This document shows, piece by piece, positions 56,023-64,000 of a stretch of 64,000 nucleotides of DNA; within the stretch, counting starts at the first letter, position 1, and every line of letters starts with the position of its first letter. The notes beneath the pieces were generated by a model that saw only the letters and a program-made list of their open reading frames with translations, was not told where the DNA came from and did no database searches. This DNA is from Topomyia yanbarensis. Taxonomy: Eukaryota; Arthropoda; Insecta; Diptera; Culicidae. Made by a program: the position numbers and the translations under genes. The stretch is from NCBI RefSeq assembly GCF_030247195.1, contig NC_080670.1:44096194-44160193 (forward strand), written 5' to 3'.

Positions 56023-58917
56023 ATGGCTAATACAATCAAAAAATTTTCTTTCGACCATATTTACGATTTTAATGACAATTATATTAACAATGATAACCAG
56101 ACACTAAAAATTTTGCAGTGGAACGTAAGAGGTATAAACAATCTCTCTAAATTTGATGAAATTTTGCAAACCCTTGACAGTTGTAAAACTTCCATAGATG
56201 TTATAGTGATTGGTGAGACATGGTTAAAAGACGACAATTGTGCTCTCTATGAAATACCACATTTCAAAGCATTTTTCGCGTGCAGGCAACACTCTAGCGG
56301 AGGTTTAGCTGTGTATGTCAATCAGACTATCAAACATAGAATTGTAAAAAACTATACCGCAGAAGGATTTCATCACATTCACATCGAACTGTTTATCAAA
56401 GGACAGTTTTATGATGTTCATGGAATTTACCGTCCTCCTAGCTTTGATTTCAATGATTTCTCAGCCTATTTAGAAAATTTGATGTGTTCAGTCCAATCGA
56501 AGCACTCGTGTGCTATTGTAGGTGATGTAAATGTCCCAATTAATCTTGCTAATAACAATATTGTTAGAAGATATAAAATACTGTTGGAATCCTATGACTT
56601 TATTTGTACAAATGTTTTTCCTACCAGACCAATTAGCGAAAACATACTTGATCATGTGCTATGCAAACTGGACGATGTAAATCGAGTGCGCAATGACACA
56701 ATATTTAACAATCTGAGTGACCACTCTCAGATCTTAACAACTTTCAAAATTACAGCTGATAGGGAACCAATGTTGCTTACCAAAAAAATTGTAAACCATC
56801 GCCAACTTAACCACGAGTTTTCCAGCTTCGTTAATAGTATTGATGTCATTGTCGACCCGGAATCTACTATTCAATCTATCGCATCCACATACAACTCATT
56901 ACTTCAACGTCATACGAAAACAATAACTAAAACAGTTAAAGTGAAAGGCACTCACTGTCCCTGGATGACTTTGGATTTATGGACTCTAGTAAAAATAAAG
57001 AGTAATTACCTTCAACGTCTCAAAAGTAATCCCGCCGATCAACATCTAAAGCAAATGCTATTGCATGTATCCAAAAAGGTAGATGCCACAAAACGACGGG
57101 TAAAAAAATCTTTCTATGAGAACCTTCTTACTAACACACCACATTCAAAACTATGGAAAAACCTAAAAAGCACTTTTGGTTTAGCAAAGAAAAGCGACCA
57201 GATAAATCTTATTGTCGATGGTAAAAAAACCAACAATAATGCAGAAGTCTGTGAGTCTTTTAATGTCTTCTTCTCTAGTATAGGGCAAAAACTGTCAAAT
57301 GATATCCCCACCACCTCAAACATTTGTCCTTTAAGTAATGTTCGTCGCGTCCGTGAGTCAATATTTTTACGTCCTTCATCAACAAACGAAGTAATTATGC
57401 TGATACATAGCCTAGATAATAAGAAGAGTAGTGGCCCTGATAACATTCCTGTCAATATGTTAAAAGGAAATTCTTGCGCTTTTTCTAGAATCCTTTCTCA
57501 ATGTTTCAACATAATTGTTCAATCTGGTTATTACCCTGACTGTCTCAAAGTGGCTAAAGTCATCCCTGTTTTTAAATCAGGTAACTGTTGTGATTGTAAT
57601 AATTATCGTCCTATATCTACACTGTCCGTTTTCAACAAAATCCTCGAAAAACTATTTGTTGCTAGATTATTAGAATTTTTGAACAAACACAGCGTTCTCT
57701 ATAGATTTCAGTATGGGTTTAGACAAGGCTCTAGCACCCAAACCGCTATAATTGAATTAGTAGATCTAATAATGAGCGAAGTGGATCGTAAAAACATTGT
57801 TGGTGCTCTATTCCTAGACCTTAAAAAAGCATTTGACACTTTGGACCACACAATACTGCTGGCCAAGCTTGAATGTTACGGTATCAGGGGCATTGCTCAT
57901 TCTGTTATTCATAGTTACCTGACGAATAGAAAGCAGTTTGTATCTGTGGATGGTGAACGTAGTAGCCTTGCTCCCATTGGAATCGGTGTCCCTCAAGGTA
58001 GTAATATAGGACCTTTGTTATTTCTGTTGTATATTAATGACCTAGGTAACTTGAGGCTTACTGGAACTCCTAGACTGTTTGCTGATGACACAGCTCTGTT
58101 TTATCCCAACAATGATGTCAATACTATTATTAACTCGATCGATAACGATCTAAGTGTTCTCGACCAATATTTCAAAGCAAATTTATTATCACTAAACCTT
58201 TCCAAAACTAAGTACATGATCTTACGATCCATACGGAAAACTTTACCAACACATCATCATCCCAAACTTAGAGATTGTACAATTGAAAATGTGGACTGTT
58301 TCAAATATTTGGGTATACACTTAGATCCTACGTTATCCTGGACACACCATATAAAATTTATCGAAAAGCGTGTGGCATCCTCCTGTGGTATTTTGTGGAG
58401 AGTTAAAGCGTTTGTTCCCCAGCGAGCTCTATTGAACTACTACTTTGCATACATTCATTCACAACTTAACTACTTAGTATCGGTATGGGGGCGAGCAGCG
58501 AGCTCTCACCTTAAAAAGCTACAAACACTACAAAACAGATCCCTGAAAATTATATTTAATAAACCACTTTTATATTCGACTTTGTTGTTATACTCTGAAA
58601 GTGCCCACAATATTTTACCCATAGCCCACTTATGTGACGTACAAACATTATTATTCATACACGACAATCTACATAACTCCATCGCGCAGCATAATATACA
58701 TTTTACAACTTTAACACATTCTCGTTCAACACGTCGAAATAGTAACTTGCAACGCATTCGAGCAGCCACAAACCTTGGCCAAAAGCGCATTCTTTTTATT
58801 GGCCCTACCAAATTTAATGCACTTCCACTTGACATGCAGAGAATCGACAATCGTACCATCTTCAAGACTAGATTGAAACAGTACTTTAAACATAGGCTTA
58901 ACGAAATATTTAATTAA
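56023..58917 (+). CDS. CR1-like ORF2: AP-endonuclease and reverse transcriptase
   Basis: A 964-codon uninterrupted frame, one residue longer than the ORF2 of copy 1. Endonuclease signatures: ILQWNVRG near residue 30, IGETWLKD, GDVNVP near 165 and SDHSQ near 233. Reverse transcriptase: NYRPISTL near 525, LDLKKAFDTLDH near 604, GVPQGSN near 655 and FADD near 685. No RNase H. The start MANTIKKF at ATG 56023 follows the ORF1 stop (55974) by 48 bp. All catalytic residues that I can identify are present, so the enzyme could be active although its own ORF1 is truncated. Confidence 0.94.
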   Translation: MANTIKKFSFDHIYDFNDNYINNDNQTLKILQWNVRGINNLSKFDEILQTLDSCKTSIDVIVIGETWLKDDNCALYEIPHFKAFFACRQHSSGGLAVYVNQTIKHRIVKNYTAEGFHHIHIELFIKGQFYDVHGIYRPPSFDFNDFSAYLENLMCSVQSKHSCAIVGDVNVPINLANNNIVRRYKILLESYDFICTNVFPTRPISENILDHVLCKLDDVNRVRNDTIFNNLSDHSQILTTFKITADREPMLLTKKIVNHRQLNHEFSSFVNSIDVIVDPESTIQSIASTYNSLLQRHTKTITKTVKVKGTHCPWMTLDLWTLVKIKSNYLQRLKSNPADQHLKQMLLHVSKKVDATKRRVKKSFYENLLTNTPHSKLWKNLKSTFGLAKKSDQINLIVDGKKTNNNAEVCESFNVFFSSIGQKLSNDIPTTSNICPLSNVRRVRESIFLRPSSTNEVIMLIHSLDNKKSSGPDNIPVNMLKGNSCAFSRILSQCFNIIVQSGYYPDCLKVAKVIPVFKSGNCCDCNNYRPISTLSVFNKILEKLFVARLLEFLNKHSVLYRFQYGFRQGSSTQTAIIELVDLIMSEVDRKNIVGALFLDLKKAFDTLDHTILLAKLECYGIRGIAHSVIHSYLTNRKQFVSVDGERSSLAPIGIGVPQGSNIGPLLFLLYINDLGNLRLTGTPRLFADDTALFYPNNDVNTIINSIDNDLSVLDQYFKANLLSLNLSKTKYMILRSIRKTLPTHHHPKLRDCTIENVDCFKYLGIHLDPTLSWTHHIKFIEKRVASSCGILWRVKAFVPQRALLNYYFAYIHSQLNYLVSVWGRAASSHLKKLQTLQNRSLKIIFNKPLLYSTLLLYSESAHNILPIAHLCDVQTLLFIHDNLHNSIAQHNIHFTTLTHSRSTRRNSNLQRIRAATNLGQKRILFIGPTKFNALPLDMQRIDNRTIFKTRLKQYFKHRLNEIFN

Positions 58918-59235
58918 TGATATTGTTTTGTAATTTAATGTAAACATCCGTCAGCAGTATTTAACTTTAATTTAATTTATAATGTGGATCCCTTAACAGG
59001 AAATCTATTTCCACTGGGATTCCACCTTAGTTAATTATCTTAAACTAATTGCACATCAATAAATGTCTGTCTCAGCTCAGTTTGTTTTATTTGTTTTGTT
59101 TGTTTTTGTTGCCATTGTTCATGGGCTGAGACAAGTTGCGTCCACTACCAGGGGGCTCTTGTATGAGTTCTTTGGTGTGGGGGAGTGTGGTGGGCAATTA
59201 AAAAAAAAATAAAAAAAATAAAAAAAAAATAAAAA

Positions 59236-60738
59236 GTGTGTAGTTTGCAGACTGTTCTGTAACGAATCGTTCACATGGCAAGATGGCGGCAGGGTGAGTC
59301 GAATAGTTTTATGAATGTTAATTATGTTCGTGCGGTCTGATATGATATGCTGGCCAGATTTGCTAGAAATATGTAGTGTTTGATATGGCGAAATGTTTGT
59401 TAACAAAACGGACATTGTGTATTATAGCAACATATCTAATTATGAAAAAGAAATTGGCTGCACTGTCAACATCGCTAGCCGCATACAGTCAACTGTCATC
59501 AATTATTCAGCAGGGCACAAAAAAAGCAAGAAAACCAAAAATAGGAAGCCAGTTGTCTCGTCTTGTCTTAGGGCTAAACTGACTCTGTCCAAAGAGAATA
59601 GGGAAAGAGACGAATAGTGTGAAGCCAAAAATACCTTATTGAGCAGACCAATCGTGTAATGTAAATAAACATTACTCATGCCTGAGTTAGAGGAGATAAG
59701 TATTGTACATCAATTAAAAAAGAAATTTGAGTTTTCGTCAGAATTTTGTCTTGCTGGGTAGGGTTAGGCTGGGACGGGACTCGTCGATAGATGTTTTCTT
59801 TTTCTTTATTTCTGTTCATTCTATCGTTCGTCTCGCATAGCCTCTCTTTTTGCCTCACATAGTTTAAATGGACTGGCTGCATTGACAGCACCCCCTGGCT
59901 GCATTTGACGTTCAATTTTTTGCTATCTGCATGTCTCGTCTCAGGGGCTGGGTAAATAGGCGAGCTTGACAGGATATTTTTTTAATAGGGCTCAGCAAAT
60001 GGGTGCTTAGAAACCCAATGCAAATGAAGGTGCGCGTGCATCTTTTCTTAAAATTTCATGAAAATATCGAAATATTTTTATGTTTATGTGCAGCAACCAC
60101 CGAGTAGACATGATCACAGTAGCATCTCAATCTTGTAGTATTTTGATCGCATAATGCCATAATAGCGAAACGACCAACCGGTATTATACGTCTCTGGAAT
60201 AAGTTTCACAGTGACCAGAACAAGCGAAATTGCACAGAGAATCAGCCTCAATGTGCACGTTTCGAGAGTTCTATAATTTGAAATGTCAATAACAGTGCCG
60301 GCCACGTCCTTACAGTCATCGGGGAAGGAAAGGAATGTTAGTGTAACAAACGTTGTTATGGATACCGTGTATTCTTCTGCATCTCCACGTTTGCCACGGG
60401 AAGGAGTTTTTCTTAGTAGGATGGGGTAAAGACATGCACAAATCTGGATTCACCTTGATAAGTGATACGATCTGTGAAACTCGCAGAAGTGTCATCATGT
60501 GTTTATTGCTCTGGGCAGCCGGTTGCCGAATGTAAAAATAATGAACGTTTATGAAGAAGCTGAGAAAAACAAAACTAAAACAGAAATAAAATAAAAATGA
60601 AAGTAGGTGACGACCTGCTTTAAAAGATCGAAAAATTGAGCCTAGAAATAAAATATTTAAGAATATATCTTAGGCAATCTTTTCAGTTTCCGTTGTTCTT
60701 AACAAAAATTATTAGTTGCATTTTTCTTTTCAATTGGG
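59236..60738. other. Non-coding spacer
   Basis: Short frames only; no domain, RNA gene or TIR element was recognised. Confidence 0.5.
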
Positions 60739-60740
60739 TA

Positions 60741-61003
60741 CAGTCGTGATTCGCTGGTTGGGCCCCAGCCTTGTCCAACTAACGAAGTTGATTCGCTAGT
60801 TGGACCGATTGACAAATGTCAAAAACTCTCCAAAGAAGATGTTGGCAGTGTAAATGCATCTGTTCACATCTCTAAAGATTGTCAGATTGATTGTCAAAGT
60901 AAATTTGATATGAGATTTTGACATTCAGATGCTTTTTAGTTGGACAATGGTCCAACTAGCGGAGGTCCAACTAAAAAGCGGTCCAACCAGCGAATCACGA
61001 CTG
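60741..61003. mobile_element. TA-flanked 'CAGTCGTGATTCGCTGG' MITE, copy 2
   Basis: Same ends as the 52670 copy, with TA at 60739-60740 and 61004-61005. 263 bp. Nearly perfect outer arms plus inner GTCCAACTA / TAGTTGGAC inverted motifs. Confidence 0.92.
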
Positions 61004-61296
61004 TACTACAGTAACATACGACTTTACTGGTTTTTATTTTGTTTATTCGGCGGCTTTACTAAATGACCCATAATTTGACAATTTTGAAACATTGCGTATG
61101 ACGGAAAAAAATATTTCAACTCTGTATGAAGTCTAATCTGATAATTACTAAACGAAGATTCAAACGTCGTGGTTTGCTGGGCTTCCGATTATTATCTTGG
61201 TGTTGAAACATCGAATTCGATCGCATGCAATAGGCTGACGAAATCAAGTACACTATATCTGTAATATGGAAAGAAAGATACAATCTTCAAATTTAA

Positions 61297-61496
61297 GGTT
61301 GGACAGAGAATGGGCAAAAATCGAGAACGAAAAAAGCAGTTTTTTTCCACACCGTGTGTTAGATCTTCATAAAAATCAATCAGCTTATGTAAAATGTTGT
61401 TACAGTACTGCTGATTGATTTTTATGAAAATCTAACACACGGTGTGGAAAAAATTGCTTTTTTCGTTTTCGATTTTTGCCAATGCTCTGTTCAACC
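61297..61496. mobile_element. 200-bp foldback element with TTAA flanks
   Basis: Two arms of about 90 bp are inverse copies (GGTTGGACAGAGAATGGGCA to CAATGCTCTGTTCAACC; CCACACCGTGTGTTAGAT inside both). TTAA lies immediately outside both ends (61293-61296, 61497-61500), the duplication used by piggyBac-type transposases. No coding content. Confidence 0.85.
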
Positions 61497-61500
61497 TTAA

Positions 61501-61989
61501 CTGAGCACAACTTTGAGCAGTTGCAATGTCCAGCAGGCAAAAATGTACTTAAACTTGTGACCTGTATACCCCACTCTCACTCATTCAAAAAGGAAGAAAA
61601 TGAGCTAGAATTTTTAAACATGTTTACTTGTTTCTCGAAACAAGATGCCAACTGTTATGGTACCCTCATTAATTTGTACTATCGTAGTCAGTTCGCTCCT
61701 AGCGTTTCTAGACATGTAATTCAACTACCAGTGTGCAGAAAAACTGTACCAATTATCTAGATAATTCGACTGTTGATGTTAAATCGGGAAGCCAGGATTG
61801 ATGAGGGTCAAACGAACCAAGTGAGCACAGCATCATTCGACAGTAGGCACACAAATCAAACATTTACTATTCAAAGTAAAAATTACAATATTGCAACAGC
61901 GAGCAATAACTGCAAAACATTGCAAAATTGTCGCTTTTCTTTCCATTATTATCATCCCACCAATAGCAAAAAAATAAGGCTACTATGTA
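61501..61989. other. Non-coding spacer
   Basis: Open frames at 61476-61760 and 61773-62150 run through neighbouring transposon ends and have no recognisable domain. Confidence 0.5.
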
Positions 61990-62418
61990 CCCGAATAGAA
62001 TTTTACAACAGCATTTACCCTACAAACAATCATAAAACAATAAATATTATAATTATTAATATTTCGATATTGTTTGATGCAGAGTTCTCACAGTACATTT
62101 ACAATGGAATTTCATGTAACAATCAATTTTACTGTTCAGCAAAAAACTGATACAGTAAATCCACATTAAATTTTACTGTTTTCGAGAAAAAAAAATATTA
62201 ATATATGGAGAAAAAGCGATTTTTTCAATGTTAAGATACATAAGCACCTCCCTTTTTTACTGTAAAAGTCGATTTTACATTGAAATTTACTGTAGAAACG
62301 ATAAAGTTTAGTGTTTTTGTATTGTATCATAACAATAGAGCTTACTGTAAATTATTGTAAAATTACTGTACTGTCACAGTGAAGATCATGGTTTTGTTAT
62401 TGTACATTTCTATTCGGG
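61990..62418. mobile_element. 429-bp TA-flanked MITE with CCCGAATAGAA ends
   Basis: Left CCCGAATAGAATTTTAC faces right GTACATTTCTATTCGGG, with TA outside (61988-61989, 62419-62420). The interior carries many TTTACTGT / ACAGTAAA repeats. No ORF. Confidence 0.78.
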
Positions 62419-62479
62419 TAGTTTTCCCTAAGAAATATGGTAAAAACCACTTTGTGCATAAGGACACAAAATCTACTTT

Positions 62480-62606
62480 AAAATTGTTTTTAACGTTTCG
62501 CGCTTCGCTCTTCAGGAAATGACAGCCGTCGTGACTGCCATTGCATGGCGGTCGCGACGGCTGTCATGCGCTGAAGAGTTCAACGCGAAACGTTAAAAAC
62601 AATTTT
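62480..62606. repeat. 127-bp palindromic hairpin
   Basis: AAAATTGTTTTTAACGTTTC at the left is inverted at the right end, and ATGACAGCCGTCG pairs with CGACGGCTGTCAT near the centre. The core is TGCCATTGCATGGCG. No target duplication was recognised; a foldback transposon is more likely than an RNA gene. Confidence 0.75.
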
Positions 62607-63557
62607 CATGGGTACTATGGTTGCTGAGCCTACTCCGATGTAAATACTTAATTTTTATAAACGTACGAAACAGATTGGTTCTCAAGAAGCATATGATTAG
62701 TGGGTTAGTATCGTTAGTATTAAAGCCAACTGTCAAAATACATTTTGGGGATAAATGCCGGATGAACCGTTAGTCGCTGAGTATATACATATCACAGACG
62801 AAAGTGACAACAGTGTTTACAGATTTTTACGTCGGGCATTTCCTTTTAAAGTGTATTTTGACCGTTGAGCCCTAATAATATATTACTTGTGAATTAACGT
62901 CAACTTACAGGTATCAATCATGGAGAAAAGCTTTCCAACATCAATGACAGCTTGAAAAGCGTAAATTATTTAACAGCACGTATCATAGCAGGAACGAATG
63001 CATATTACCCTATGAAGTCTAGAGCACACACACACTAATTGTTCTACTCATTTTGCAAACAGAAAGTTCCGGCCCTGGTTTTGTGTGTTTCATGATTTTT
63101 CCCCCGGAGAAATACTCTTGTGTTAATGATGATTTTAAGCTGATCCGGTCTGCTGCTGCCACGCAACAGCTTAGGGCATAATGTCAAAGAGAATATGCTA
63201 ATGGGTCACGCTTTAGCAAATGAGCTTGTAAGCCCGGCGAGAACATCCACCCACGATAGCAAGGAATCCAGCTGCGGATTGGTCAAACCAGCAAGAAAAA
63301 GTATGTGTGGGTTGGAATGAAGGGGTGGTGGTGATGGCGGACGTAGGCAACGGCAGCAGGTTGATGATGATGAGAGCAGTGTTGTCACTTATTTTTGTTT
63401 CAAGTTGAAATATATGTTAATATATTTAGCAATCCTACTCAGTTTAGAGTTCGATGTGAGCTGTCACGATGTTGGTATTTTTGCAATAAGCAACTGATTA
63501 AATAATAACTCAAACTAATAATATACATATTAGTATTGATAATATTACACATTATTA
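62607..63557. other. Non-coding spacer
   Basis: No gene or transposon was recognised. A minus-strand frame at 63206-63388 is compositional only. Confidence 0.5.
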
Positions 63558-63835
63558 CAGCCGTGGTTCGCTGGTTGGGCGACAGTCTTGTCCAACTAAC
63601 GAATTTGATTCGCTAGTTGACCCGACTGACAAATGTCAAAAACTCTCCAAAGAAGATGTTGGTAGTGTAAATGCATCTGTTCACATCTCTAAATATTGTC
63701 AGATCGATTCTCAAAGTAAATTTGACATGAGATTTTGGCGTTCATATACTTTTTAGTTGGACAATGGTCCAACTAGCGGAGGTCCAACTAAAAAGCAGCC
63801 CAGTTAAAAGGTGTTCAACCAGCGAATCGCGACTG
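63558..63835. mobile_element. TA-flanked 'CAGTCGTGATTCGCTGG' MITE, copy 3
   Basis: Ends CAGCCGTGGTTCGCTGG and the inverse CCAGCGAATCGCGACTG, with TA at 63556-63557 and 63836-63837. Same orientation as the 60741 copy but more diverged at its ends. Confidence 0.9.
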
Positions 63836-64000
63836 TAGTTGAAAAAAACTTAGGAGTCTCTGAAATTCCCGAAGGGTGATTCACTTCAGCATGTGTTATG
63901 AGTATTAATGATTTATTTAACAATTATTATGAACTAGTGTATTAAATCACACACTTGCATTAAAGTAGTGTATTTTTGTTCATTATTAAATTGAAGACGG

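Larger units (their letters stand above)
54650..59235 (+). mobile_element. CR1-like non-LTR retrotransposon, copy 2 (5' end approximate)
   Basis: Same architecture as copy 1 on the opposite strand: a T-rich leader, PHD-finger ORF1, 48-bp gap, ORF2 and a 3' UTR sharing the CCAGGGGGCTC and GGTGTGGGGG blocks. The 3' tail is a microsatellite of A(8-10)T units at about 59199-59235, instead of pure A. The 5' boundary is not resolved. Confidence 0.88.

Noticed and set aside
62480..62606. microRNA precursor
   Set aside because: The stem is far longer and more symmetric than animal pre-miRNAs; a foldback element is the better explanation.

Overview
The window looks like a transposon-rich intergenic or intronic stretch of an AT-rich insect genome, most likely a culicine (Aedes-type) mosquito. 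The evidence is the mix of CR1-type and I-type non-LTR retrotransposons, a tRNA-derived SINE of Feilai type, many TA-flanked MITEs, mosquito-sized introns (51-62 bp) in gene relics, and one exon of the insect Beaten-path immunoglobulin family. The species itself cannot be fixed from sequence alone. I see no rRNA, CRISPR or bacterial genes.

Layout. 1-2740: non-coding sequence, a Transib-like element (1400-2264) and a diverged tandem duplication. 2741-about 7450: a CR1-like retrotransposon on the minus strand with both ORFs open. 8709-8923: one Beat-family Ig exon (minus), the only apparently intact host coding exon. 10220-18004: two copies of a 1.35-kb TA-flanked MITE. The first was split by a 5'-truncated I-like retrotransposon with a 12-bp target duplication, and the second shows the empty site. 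18032-about 23930: a longer, mutated I-like element. 23945-31052: a 7.1-kb block bounded by near-identical inverted repeats and TTTAA, holding convergent, decayed, intron-bearing copies of two host genes, FNIP (plus) and CC2D2A (minus), plus later MITEs. 31058-34337: degenerate satellite-like DNA, a P-element-like relic with a THAP-domain start and 8-bp duplication, and a MITE. 34338-39441: SINE with 15-bp duplication and assorted repeats. 39725-41585: a second Transib-like element. 41591-54431: mostly gene-free, with MITEs and AT-rich DNA. About 54650-59235: a second CR1-like copy (plus strand). 59236-64000: gene-free with five TIR or foldback elements.

The genes do not form a pathway. The retrotransposon ORFs encode their own mobilisation (nucleic-acid-binding ORF1; endonuclease plus reverse transcriptase, with or without RNase H, in ORF2). 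The TIR elements carry no transposase and would depend on enzymes supplied elsewhere. The points most worth following are the TIR-bounded two-gene capture, the Transib-like ends with 12/23-type spacing, the P-like THAP relic, and two CR1 ORF2s intact enough to be recent.
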